From positions 8,142,600-8,206,599 of the forward strand of contig NC_052617.1 of assembly GCF_016545825.1 (NCBI RefSeq): 64,000 bases of DNA. The letters run 5' to 3'. This document shows, piece by piece, positions 12,001 through 23,040 of this stretch. Within the stretch, counting starts at the first letter, position 1; each line of letters begins with the position of its first letter. Source of the stretch: Eucalyptus grandis (taxonomy: Eukaryota; Streptophyta; Magnoliopsida; Myrtales; Myrtaceae). The notes below the pieces were generated by a model. The model did no database searches. It saw nothing but the letters and a program-made list of their open reading frames with translations, and was not told the DNA's origin. The position numbers and the translations under genes were made by a program.

Positions 12001-13692
12001 ATTTTCGTCTTTTACTTTTAATTTTTTTCTTGTGTTCTTTTTTCTTTTCTTTTTCTTCTTCTCTTCACTCCGCCGGCCATGACGGAGGGAAGAATTTAAC
12101 TTTTCGAGAAGCTTTGTGTCCTTCATGTTACAAGCAATCAGGAATTTTGTTGAAGCCGAAATATGGAGGTAAACTTCACCAAAGCATGAGAACAATGATG
12201 AGACACTCAGAAATAAAAACGCCAGTTCCAAATCAAACGAATTCTCATGAATATCAGATTTCAAAAGCAGCAACTGAATGGAAATAATCTGCACGCTGTG
12301 ACTTATTTCGGAAAGGGTTCGAGTCTATTTCCTTGCTTTTTATTAATGTCAATTGGAAGAGTTCTTTAGAAAGCCTGTAGAAAAAGTGAAGCCAAAGATT
12401 GTTTTTGCCCCATCACCATCAGAAAATCACGGTTTGAACAAGCCAATGGGTCGATGAGAAATTTTGAGAATTCTTCTAAATATCTGAATTTTTATATCAC
12501 ACAAATAATAGAAAGAGAATCCCATTCCACGAATCAAATCACTTGAAACGAAAATCCGGATAGGAATCAATATCAATGGACTTGTGGAACTCACAGACTA
12601 GAGAAAGATGAGAAGTCTCACAAATTGATGTGAATAACTAGTGATTCAAGAATACGGATCCTCAAATCGACCATTTTCCGCAACTTTGCTTGACATGTCA
12701 ATTTCAATGAGGACTTGGAAAAGTAAGTGAAGCATGCTTGTCCTAAGAGCAAAGTACACTCCAAACCGGTTGAAAAGGGGAAGGGAAAAAGATTCCAAAA
12801 GCCGTAAACTTTGCCAAGTGTGACAAAATTATCTTAAACTTTTTTTTTTGTACCAGAAAAATCCCAAACTTTGCCAATTATGACACATTTGTCCCAAACT
12901 ATAGGACATTTTCGTCTTTTACTTTTGATTTTTTTCTTGTTGTTTTCTTTTTACTTCTATTTTTCTTCTTCTCTTCACTTCGCCGGCCATGACGGAGGGA
13001 ATAATTTAACTTTTCTAGAAGCTTTGTGTCCTTTCATGTTACAAGCAATCTGAATTTTGTTGAAGCCGAAATATCGAGCTAAACTTAACCAAAGCATGAC
13101 AACAATGATGAGACTCTCAGAAATAAAAACGCCAATTCCAAATCAAACGAATTCTCATGAATATCATCTGTCAAAAGCAGCAACTGAATGGAAATAATCT
13201 GCACGCTGTGACTTATTTCGGAATGGGTTCGAGTCTATTTCCTTGCTTTTTATTACTGTCGAGTGGAAGAGTTGTTTAGAAAGCCCTCAGAAAAAGTGAA
13301 GCCAAAGATTGTTTTTGCCCTATCACCATCAGGAAATCACTGTTTGAACAAGCCAATGGGTAGACGAGAAATTTTGAGAATTCTTCTTAAAATCTGAATT
13401 TTTATATCACACAAATAATTGAAAGAGAATCCCATTCCATGAATCAAATCACTTGAAACGAAAATCTAGATAGGAATCAATATCAATGGACTTGTGGCAA
13501 CTCACGGACTAGAGAAAGATGATAAGTCTTACGAATTGATGTGAATAACTAGTGATTCAAGAATACGGATCCTCAAATCGACCATTTCCACAAATTTGCT
13601 TCACATGTCAATTTCAATGAAGACTTGGAAAAGTAAGTCAAGCATGCTTGTCCTAAGAGCAAAGTACACTCCAAACCGATTGAAATGGGGAA

Positions 13693-14499
13693 GGGAAAAA
13701 GATTCCAAAAACCCTAAACTTTGCCCAGTGTGACAAAATTATCCTAAACTTTTTTTTTTGTAACACAAAAGTCCCAAACTTTGCCAATTATGACACATTT
13801 ATCCCAAATTAAAGGACATTTTCGTCTTTTACTTTTAATTTTTTTCTTATTATTTTCTTTTTCCTTTTCTTTTTCTTCTTCTCTCTTCCCTCTCGCCGAC
13901 CATGGCAAAGGGAAGCCAAACTCAGCGAGCCCCCCACCCCCTCCTTGCGCCGGTGTCGGGCAAGGGTTGCCCTCTTCCGATCTGGGAGGGCAACCCTCGC
14001 CTGACGCGGGCGAGGGCGTCCCTCCCCTTGGTTGGCGTGGGCAACTCTTACTAGAGTTAGGCGAGGGCATTGCTCGCTAGATCCGACCCAGGCGAGGGCT
14101 ATCCTTGTCGAATCTAGCAAGGGCTATCCTTGTCGAATCTAGCAAGGGCTATCCTTGCCTAGGTCGACGAGGGTTGTCTTCAATCGACCTTGTCGACCCA
14201 AGTGAGGGCAGCCCTCACCCAATGCCGGCGACAGCGACCCTCGCTGAGTCCGTCTTCCCTTCACCGTGGCCGATGGAGGGAAGAGAGAAGAAGTAAAAAG
14301 AAGGAAAAAAAAAGTGGAAACATGGAAAAGAAAAAAAATTAAAAATTTTAAAAATTAAAAGACAATAATGCCCTAGGAAATAGAGTTTAGGGTAAATGTG
14401 TCATAGTTGGAAAAATTTTGGATTCTTGTGTCATAAAGAAAATTTGGGGTAAATTTGTCATTCTCGGGCAAAATTTGCGATTTTTAGTAGCTTTTTCCC
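13693..14499. mobile_element. Non-autonomous foldback (MULE-like) element at the end of the array
   Basis: The left arm (13693-13840, starting GGGAAAAAG) and the right arm (about 14340-14499, ending CTTTTTCCC) are inverted copies of each other over roughly 150 bp. Paired pieces include CATTTTCGTC / GACAATAATG and AATTATGACACATTT / AAATGTGTCATAGTT. The interior (13890-14280) is GC-rich, with GGCGAGGGC-type motifs and a 25 bp direct repeat. No transposase is present. TGAAAAG-like bases flank both sides (mutated on the left in this monomer), but I could not establish a clean 9 bp duplication. Every array monomer carries only the left arm. MULE-type is inferred from long arms and a GC-rich filler. 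Confidence 0.6.
14096..14160. repeat. 25 bp direct repeat, about 2.6 copies
   Basis: Unit GGGCTATCCTTGTCGAATCT plus AGCAA, inside the GC-rich core of the foldback element. Confidence 0.85.
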
Positions 14500-14745
14500 A
14501 AAATGAAAAGATATATTATTTTGATGAACAACTGCTTTAAAGTATTAATTTTGAAATCTACTGTTTATTTTGGTCCTCTCACTTTGAACTAATATTTATG
14601 GAATTATCATTTTCTTCTCGCTCTTTTTCATATTTTACTATCTTGATTTTTCCGTGAATTAATTTTCAAGGAACTTGTCTTAATAGTATGATACAATAAC
14701 GTGTAGTCTGACATTGGATTATATATCTTTCTCATACATCAATAG
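14500..14745. other. AT-rich spacer, nothing recognised
   Basis: Between the foldback element and the copia element. No frame, repeat or motif that I can support. Confidence 0.6.
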
Positions 14746-15142
14746 TGTTGGAATTCGAGTCGGAGGAAGACGACTTACTTGATTCCGATGCGCAAACAGC
14801 AAATAGCCCCGGAACGATCATTGAATTGCCGATGAAACACGAACAACACTACCTCACGTTAGCCTGGATGCAATCACAAGGAAAACACCCGATTTCCACG
14901 GCGTAAATGCCGATTGTTCTTCCAAAGATTAAATGGAACGCCTTGATCTTCTTTGATGGAAATGGAGAGAAAATTTGGTGCGAATGAATTGCCAACCCAT
15001 CCAACGGTTGTGTTCGGAAGGATTTTATACGTCTCCCTTCGTACCCCCCATTAGTGACTTTCCATCGTTACGTATCAAGACGAAATGGTGCGTTCCGTTC
15101 GCACCCCATCATGGACGTACTAGCTAAAGCTAAAGTACTACA
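14746..15142 (-). repeat. Copia 3' LTR (left copy)
   Basis: Runs TGTTGGAATTC to GTACTACA on the plus strand, with TG/CA ends. It matches the right copy nearly base for base. Confidence 0.95.
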
Positions 15143-15154
15143 TCTCCCACTCAG
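15143..15154 (-). other. Copia polypurine tract
   Basis: The minus strand reads TGAGTGGGAGA directly against the 3' LTR, the expected primer site for plus-strand DNA synthesis. Confidence 0.75.
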
Positions 15155-16308
15155 ACATGATGGGTTTGATAGTGCTCTATCAAGAATATAAGGTATTCAA
15201 CATTCATCAACTTTACAAAACAATTCATACTGGCAAATAAGCCGTGCGACCAGTAAGTACACCTGCACTTGGGAGCTCAAATTATGCACCTATTAGGGAT
15301 AACATAATGGCTACAACCCCGAAAAGAAATAATCAATGGATGTCTCACGGTGCCCCAAACATATTTTGTTACATCAATCCAAGTATACCTATCCCTTAAA
15401 GGCTATACTTGATTATTCTAAAAAACACCATGTATTTACAATTACATCCGCAACCACATAGGGTGATATAATTGGTCGACCAGTAAATACATGTGATAGA
15501 TGTAAAACAACAATAGTCTTCCTTCGCACTCATGTCTCTCTCAATTTCAGAACAACTGCATTCCTAGACATGTCCCATAGGCCATATCTATTCATGATCA
15601 CCTGTAACATGCTAAAGTAGCAACATTGATCTTTCACTTCGAGAACATAGTCAGAAGTAACATAGGGCACAAAATTGAGGTAAAATACAAATTACTTCAA
15701 GAGCTCACACGATGAGTAAATAGGGATAATTTTACTCATCTTCCCTTATTGGTCGTACAATGCACATGTAGTATGAATTACATGCTATAGTGGATTACTC
15801 TTTCTATAAGAGCGTATGTCATTTATCAAATATATCCACTATACGGATCTTAGCCTAAACATAGTCACGTGCCTCTCACGTACTCATGTGTTAGCCTGAG
15901 TGCTATATCAGCTCGCTTTCTATAGCACCCAATTAAGTACTCGCATCCGGCATCTTACAGGCATACATGATCGTGGGACTATCATGTTCGGTCTTATTAT
16001 AAACCAATCACAGACCTCATCTTGACTCCAATCAAGGCGACATATTTTATGTACCAAACTTGCTCTTCAGCATTTATTTGTACATAACATCTCATCTCAA
16101 TATGCTAACTACAGCACTTGAGGCGATTGCTCGTGCGAGTGAGCCAATCATTGCCTACTGACATACTTTTCAATAATATATGTGTGTTTGTACTAGTCTC
16201 ATAGTGGATTTGTACTTATTGATAAAACATCAAATCACTAATAAACAAACAAGTACAATACATTTGTCCACAAATACATAAACCAATGTTCCTCTACAAT
16301 AACATATA
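15155..16308 (-). other. Copia 3' non-coding region
   Basis: About 1.1 kb between the RNase H end and the PPT. It is AT-rich with no long frame. I recognise no domain in it. Confidence 0.6.
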
Positions 16309-19300
16309 TCACATTCTACGCAATCCTAGTGACATCCTATGGGTCAAGAACATGTCTCTAGGAATAGCCTTCGTAAATGGATCAGTAACCATTCTATTGG
16401 TTGAAATGTATTGTAGGATCACTTCTTTCTGCGCTATAATATCTCTGATAAAGTTATTCTTTATGTCAATGTGCTTTGTCCTTCCATGATACTTGGGATC
16501 TTTCACATGGGCAATGGTAGCTTGACTATCGCAATAAACTGTCACCGGTCTTGGAACTTCAGTGACATTGGCTAAATTTTCCAAGAAACGTTTTTAGACA
16601 TATGGCTTCTTGCACTGCGGCAGAACATGCAATAAATTCTACCTCCATTGTAGACAAGGCTGTGCATGTCTATTTCTTGCTATTCCAAGAAATCGCACCT
16701 CCACTGAGCAAGAACACATATCCAGAAGTCGATTTACGCTCATCTAGGTCTCCACCCCAATCGGCATCTGAATAACCCAATAGGCGTACATCATTCCCTT
16801 GGTAACAAAGTCGATAGTCCATGGTGCCCTTTAAGTATCTCAGGATCCACTTCACTGCTTTCCAGTGTGCTTGATCGGGAATTGATTGATATCGGCTCAC
16901 CAATCCCACGGCATAGCATATGTCGGGTCGAATACACATCATAGCATACATCAAACTTCCGACCGCACTAGCGTAAGAAACAGTTTCCATCACTTTGATT
17001 TCTTCTGGAGTCTTAGGACACATCTCAGTACTTAGGCCTTCACCTTGCATGACAGGGGTATCAATAGGATTACAATGCCGCATATTGAAATGCTTAAGAA
17101 TTTTCATAATATAAGACTCTTGTGATAAAGTAAGGAGTTTCCTCGATCGATCTCTTTCGATCTTAACTCCTAATATATAAGCAGCTTCTCCCATGTCCTT
17201 CATCTCAAAATTGGAGGACAACCATTCTTTTATGGTGATTACCAAAACTTTGTCATTTCCAGCCAACAGAATATCGTTCACATAAAGTAATAAAATCACA
17301 AATTTATCTTTGGACCGCTTGACATATACACAGTGATCTTCTTCGATCATTGTGAAACCAAAAGTTATTATTGCTCGATGAAAACGAAGATACCACTGTC
17401 TAGATGATTGCTTAAGGCCATATATTGAGCGATGAAGCTTGCAAACCTTATGCTCTTGACCTTTAGCTATGAAACCTATTGGTTTTTTCATATAGATTTC
17501 TTCATCTAATTCTCCATTGAGAAATGACGTCTTTACATCCATTTGATGTAATTCAAGGTCCAAATGTGCAATGATGGCTAGAATAAGGCGTATTGAGGCA
17601 AACCTTACAACTGGTGAAAAAGTACTCATAGTCTATACCCTCTTGTTGAGTATAACCTTTTGCCACAAGGCGAGCCTTATACTTTTGAATGGATCCATCC
17701 GTCCTACGCTTAATCTTGAAGACCCATTTGTTTCCAATGGCCTTACGATTGGGTGGTAGATCAACCAAGTCCCAGACATGGTTTGCCCTCATTGACTCCA
17801 TCTCATCTTCCAAAACTTTTCTCCATTCTTCCTTGTCAAAGGATGAGAGAGCCTCTTGAACAGTCTTAGACTTGGCATCGTCTTTTTGAGCAATCATAAA
17901 TGCTTCCCCTTCAATCTCAAAACGACGACGGGGAATACTTTTACAATTACTTTTACGCAATTGAATTTCTCTTGAATTCAATTCATCAAGCGATGCAACA
18001 CTCTCACTAGGTCTTGTATGTTGAGGTAAATCTCCATTTCCCTCTACAACATCAGTGGGTGTGTTATCAGGATCTTCCATCTCATATAATTGGAAGTCCT
18101 TATCAATCTCACCTCTATAAGGAAAATCGTTCTCCAAGAACGTGACATCTCGTGACTCCATTTCGGTCACACTTCCATCAGCTTGTTCACCTATGAACAC
18201 GTACCCTTTGGAGTGTTCGGAATATCTTATAAATATACATTTCTTCCCTTTGGGACCTAATTTTCCATGTTTATGGGAAGAATCATGAACATAAGCTGCA
18301 CACCCCCATGGACGTAGACTACTCAAGTCTGGTTTCCTACCAGTCCATAATTCATAAGGGGTGGAAGTGACCAATTTTGAGGGCACACGGTTAAGTATAT
18401 AGGCAGCAGCCAATAACGCATCTCCCCAATAGGAGATAGGTAAATTTGCTTGCGCCATCATAGACCTAACCATTTCCAATAGGGTTCTATTCCTTCTCTC
18501 AGCTACTCCATTTTGTTGTGGAGTACCAGGAATAGTCAATTGTCTTATAATTCCCTTTTATCACAAAGAGCCTTAAATTGCTTCGATAGATACTCACGTC
18601 CACGATTGGTTCTCAATGCCTTTATTGTTTTGTTCAACTGATTCTCTACCATCGTTATATATCGTCTAAAGCAATCTAATGCTTCTGACTTATGGGAGAT
18701 CATAAAGACATAACCGAAATGTGTGAAGTCATCTATGAAAGTGATGAAATATGAGGCTCCATGCCTCGCCCTCACATTCAAAGGACCACAAATGTCGAAT
18801 GTATGAGATGCAATGGAAATTCAGCTCTAGTCCCTTTACCGAATGGTTTTCTAGTTGTTTTCCCGCCGGACAATTTTCACATACGGATAGACTAACATTA
18901 GTGAGTGACCCTAAAAGGCCTTCTCTAGCTAATCTTTGCATTCTTTGCAATCCAATGTGACCTAATCTAGCATGCCAAGTACTTGCATCAATCTCAACAT
19001 TGTTAGAAGATGCAATTAAAGAAAAACAACCATCAACATTAACATTGTACTGATCATAGTCAATGTCTAACACCATAAAACCATTCGATACATAACCTGA
19101 ACCATAATAAACTGTTCCATACAAAATGTCAACACAATCACCATGGAAATTCAATACATAACCTAAGCTAAGAAGAACGACTACAGAGACCAAGTTTCGT
19201 CGAATATCTGGAGCATAAAGGACATCATGCAGGAACAGGTTTCGACCACCACGTAAGATTAATTTACATGTGCCGATACCCTTCACTTCAACTCTTGAAT

Positions 19301-19403
19301 TATTCCCAACATATATCCATCTTCTTCTAGGCGGTATCCAACGATACTCCACAAATGCTTCTCAGTCTCTAGCTACATGGTCTGTTGCTCCTGAGTCTAC
19401 AGT
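16309..19403 (-). pseudogene. Copia pol: protease, integrase, reverse transcriptase, RNase H (broken)
   Basis: The protease motif DSGAT lies at about 19385-19400, with stops on both sides. Integrase follows: an HHCC finger (HARLGHIG ... CENCPAGK) near 18850-18990, then the core with FIDDF and the GTPQQNGVAERRNRT region (18450-18540). Reverse transcriptase (16670-17750) has KARLVAKGYTQ, MDVKTSFLNGELDEEIYM and the active-site box at about 17275. RNase H ends the frame (CDSQATIAH, KHIDIK; 16309-16584). Frameshifts near 18790, 18560 and 17620, and a stop plus shift between 16585 and 16670, break the polyprotein. Two catalytic aspartates are replaced: the RT box is YVND and the second integrase carboxylate reads TNRGREYL. 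The copy cannot be autonomous. Confidence 0.9.
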
Positions 19404-20333
19404 TCACATTGGATGAGATTCAGCAAGCATTACAGTACTAGAAACCAAAGCATTACTCAAAGTAATGAAGTAATAGGGTACCTTTTTCGGCTCAGTGCAT
19501 TCACGAGCAAAGTGACCCATCTTGCCACAATTGTGGCATTCCATCTTGGCCTTGTCCTTCTTCCCACCACGCTTCTTGCGTCGGAAGGTCTTAGCCCTCT
19601 TAGGTCCCTGATCAGTCATCTTCCCTTTGTTGATGAACTGAAGATTTCTCTTGCGCTTGAAGCCCGAAGCCTTGCGCGAACTCGATTCTGCAACATAAGC
19701 ATGGGTAGAGGATTTTGCAGCCTCTAGGCGCTCATCCTCTAATTCCAAATGACGCGTAATATCATCAAAAGTGACAATATTCTCATTATGCGTCATATTG
19801 ATCTTCATATGCTCCAAATTATCAGGAAGAGACCTTATAACAGCTTGAACTTACTGTTCATCAGTAAAGGAGTGACTTGCCGACTTCAGCTCACGGATCA
19901 TGTTTGACATCTCCCGAAGATGCTGCCTCATCGTTACATTTGAGCGCTTTCAGAATGTGTCAAACTTGATGGTGAGTCTCCTCAGCTTAGTGGCAGATGT
20001 ACCCCAAAACTTATCCTTCAAGGTAACTCACATAGCTTGAGCTTTGTCATAACTCTCAAACTCACACATGAGATCATCTTGCATACAGCTCAGCAACGTG
20101 ATGCGAGCAATGCTATTTTCTTTTTCCAAGCTTGATAAGCTTCCGGATCTCTTCGTGTTGAGCTGAAGTTCCATGCTCAGTTCATCCATGGTATGGTTGA
20201 GGGTTTCCAAAACCTCTTGCTCCTCAAGGATGTACTGAACCTTTCGGTGCCAAATATCATAATTGTCACCGTTCAGCTTCTCACCCTTATTGAGGTCAGC
20301 CACAATGGTCTTAGATGCTGAAGCCATAATCAA
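19404..20333 (-). pseudogene. Copia gag (broken)
   Basis: The frame starts at 20333 (20325 if the second Met is used) with MASASKTIVADLNKGEKLNG and includes NYDIWHRKVQYIL, typical of copia gag. A CCHC zinc knuckle (CHNCGKMGHFAREC) lies near 19495-19545. Between 20028 and 19817 the frame continues recognisably but with three stops, at least one of them a Trp-to-stop change at a conserved position. The nucleocapsid part after the stops (19404-19817) is lysine/arginine-rich. Gag would package the element's RNA. Confidence 0.9.
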
Positions 20334-21743
20334 TTGCTATAACACATTGACATAATAAACGCAGAATCAATACTAGCACACTATACAGAGTAACACACAT
20401 ATTTAATTTGCAGCAAAGACAAACTAAATTAATGATAATTCAACAAAAGACACAAAAGCAAAAGTTCACAATGTTCCCAATCAACTTCTGTGTACAATTG
20501 TTATATTATCATTAATTAGTTTAATTTGCGCAAATTTTAAGTTCTAAGTGAGAACTCCTTTCAATTCTACTAACCTACGAACTCCCACTAGGAAAAATAA
20601 TTACACGACCTTATGTAATATCTACATTTTTCCTTAACACAAAAAACATTGCATGATAATAACCAGCGTATAAACAACAATCATGCTTCAACTATAATTA
20701 AAATTGCAATTCAACATGTAATGGATTTCCTACCATTGTTCTAATTTTCTAGCAACTAGAAAATTGCAAGTATATTAAAATATATACTTCATATCATTGA
20801 ACCAAGCTCTACACAGCATATATAATATCATTTGCACACAAGCTAGCTACTGTATTTCCTAAATCACAAGAAAATACAAGCTACAAATGAATAAACTGCA
20901 TTAAACCCTAAAAATACGCGTACATAGGGTTTCCTACGCATTTTCATACATTTATAAAATTCAAAAGTATAAAATAATTATACCACTGTGTAGACGACAC
21001 TCATACGAACCAAACATGACCAACCACGCTCCAATCGGAGCTTGCACGCGCCCCACGCGCCGCCTGAGTGTGCGGCGCGTGTGGCACACGGGCCAACAAG
21101 CCAAACGGCTCCTGGCCGGTTCGACCGTTGACCAGTCAATGTCGGGTCGGGTCGGGTCTCGGGTTGGGTCGTCGGTCGAGTCGGGTCGGTTCGCTGGCCG
21201 ATGACCAGCCGGCCAACTGTCGCCGGTGCTGATGTCATTGATGACGTCATCCCAGCGGTTACCGACCGTTGGGTGACGTCATGGTGACGTCATCACGCGC
21301 CGATTCGCCGACCGGCGCATGCCGGTTCACCAGCTGGCGCGCGTTAGCACGTGCCGGTTCGCCGACCGGCGCGTGTGGCAGACGTGCTGGCTGTGCTAGC
21401 GCTTCAGGCGCGTGGTGCCCACGCGCAGCGGCTTCTGGCCGTCCGTGTGGGCATGTCCGGCGTCGCCGGCAGCGCTTGACCCATCGCCGAACTCCTCTCG
21501 ACGAGTTCTTTCACCCTGTATATTCAAAAATTAATTTTGACCAAAAAATCATTTCGAAAAACGGCCAAAACCTCACGGATGCACGCGACCCCGAACCCGT
21601 TCTTTGCTCCGGTTCAATTTCGAGTTTTTCATATGGCAATTCCGACTATCAGAGATCCAAACAGTGTAGAATACTATCTCTTGATCTCAATATCAAATGG
21701 TAAATGAGAAAACTCAATGAAAAATAAGGTAGAAATCACGATC
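20334..21743 (-). other. Copia 5' leader with a GC-rich block
   Basis: About 1.4 kb between PBS and gag. 20340-21000 is AT-rich. 21010-21500 is strongly GC-rich, with runs of GGGTC repeats (21140-21190) and repeated GCCGACCGGCGC motifs (21300-21375). The frames seen across it on both strands are composition-driven. Confidence 0.7.
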
Positions 21744-21757
21744 GGGCTCTGATACCA
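21744..21757 (-). other. Copia primer-binding site (initiator tRNA-Met)
   Basis: The minus strand reads TGGTATCAGAGCCC, complementary to the 3' end of plant initiator methionine tRNA, one base inside the 5' LTR. Confidence 0.95.
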
Positions 21758-21758
21758 A

Positions 21759-22156
21759 TGTTGGAATTCGAGTCGGCGGAAGACGACTTACCTGATTCCA
21801 ATGCGCAAACAGCAAATAGCCCCGGAACGATCGTTGAATTGCCGATGAAACACGAACAACACTACCTCACGTTAGCCTGGATGCAATCACAAGGAAAACA
21901 CCCGATTTCCACGGCGTAAATGCCAATTGTTCTTGCAAAGATTAAATGGAACGCCTTGATCTTCTTTGATGGAAATGGAGAGAAAATTTGGTGCGAATGA
22001 ATTGCCAACCCATCCAACGGTTGTGTTCGGGAGGATTTTATACGTCTCCCTTCGTACCCCTCCATTAGTGACTTTCCATCGTTACGTATCAAGACGAAAC
22101 GGTGCGTTCCGTTTGCACCCCATCATGGACATACTAGCTAAAGCTAAAGTACTACA
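21759..22156 (-). repeat. Copia 5' LTR (right copy)
   Basis: 398 bp, TGTTGGAATTC to GTACTACA on the plus strand. It would carry the element's promoter. Confidence 0.95.
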
Positions 22157-23040
22157 TAGGATATCAACAAATTGAAGTTAGCTTTACGGATGCATCGTTC
22201 TCGGAAGCTCCGCGTTGAACTTCGTGATCTCAAAGGCAAGAAATTTCGAGCATCGAAGGGATTGTAAGTTTTGAAGTTAGCTTTACGGATGCACCGTTTG
22301 CTGTTTGTTTGTTTGTTTGTTTTTGTTTTTGTTTTTGGCTGGCGGGCGGGGGGTGGGGGAGGAGGTTGGGGGGGGAGGGCTGTTCAGTCTGTTGGGTATT
22401 TAAGTCACTAGCAAAAAGTTAATACTCTTGCCCAGAACAGTTGCTTCTCTTTTGCTTCTCTTTTGCGGGCTTACTTCACTATGGTTTCCAGCTTGTCGCA
22501 ATGAGATCAGGAAAGAATTTGCAAAATGCATCAGATCGACATCGTTGAATGTAGTTTTTCCATTTCGAAAGGAATAACGAACCTACTAGTCAGTAAAAAT
22601 AGTTTTGGGTGCAATTCAAACTCTAGTTGATTCAATTAACTCCCTCAACTTTTGTATGTGTGCAATATAAGTCCCAAACTTTCAATTGGTTCTGTCAAAT
22701 CCCTATACAATTTAATAAAATGACATGGGACATCGATTCAGTAAAACTTAATGGAGAAAGGCAAGGATAACAATGACTCCGAAACTAATCAAACCATTTA
22801 AGGAATTGTGACTATGGAGGGTAAGAAACCTTATGAAAAGGTCTAAATAAATCGAGAACAAGATGATGCGATAGTTTTAATGTTGGAAGTTTATGGAAAT
22901 TTCGAGTATGTATACTTGATAGAACCCTCAAAATCTTATTAAGCCAACTTATGGACTGGACCGCTTACCAACTGAAAGGCTACTCTCACATCATGTTGAA
23001 ACTAGGGGCTCGCGTCGAACTAAAATTCTCGGTGACTTTA
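22157..23040. other. Spacer with simple repeats and a G-rich tract
   Basis: Holds two direct copies of GAAGTTAGCTTTACGGATGC about 100 bp apart (near 22174 and 22275), a TGTTT/TTTTG microsatellite (about 22302-22337), a G-rich tract (22338-22379) and, at about 22617-22750, an AT-rich stretch with AAGTCCCAAACTTTCAATTG resembling a MULE arm. No gene. Confidence 0.6.

Larger units (their letters stand above)
5548..13912. repeat. Tandem array, six monomers of 909-915 bp
   Basis: Monomers anchored at TAACTTTTCGAGAAGC start at 5548, 9359, 10274, 11183, 12097 and 13007. The steps are 915, 909, 914 and 910, and the first is 913 once the 2,893 bp LTR plus its 5 bp duplication are removed. Each contains a pyrimidine tract, a GCCGGCCATGA motif and one arm of a MULE-like terminal repeat (AAACTTTGCCAATTATGACA). 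Repeated small frames of about 60-107 codons in successive monomers come from the T-rich arm. They often need non-ATG starts and are disrupted differently in each monomer, so I do not call genes. Confidence 0.9.
14746..22156 (-). mobile_element. Ty1/copia LTR retrotransposon, complete in length, inactive
   Basis: It has 397/398 bp LTRs (14746-15142 and 21759-22156) differing at about ten substitutions and one indel, close to 97% identity by eye. On the minus strand the order is 5' LTR, PBS, a 1.4 kb leader, gag, protease, integrase, reverse transcriptase, RNase H, PPT and 3' LTR. Integrase before RT places it in Ty1/copia. The coding region is broken by several stops and frameshifts. Flanks read AATAG on the left and TAGGA on the right, so there is no clean 5 bp target duplication. 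Either it decayed or the insertion rearranged. Confidence 0.95.

Noticed and set aside
9954..13053. Repeated frames (60-110 codons) in successive array monomers, with a hydrophobic start and poly-Phe/Ser
   Set aside because: They arise from the T-rich arm, often need non-ATG starts and end differently in each monomer. There are no coding constraints.
14741..22161. AATAG / TAGGA as copia target duplication
   Set aside because: Only a short TAG is shared, at different offsets. It is not a valid 5 bp duplication.
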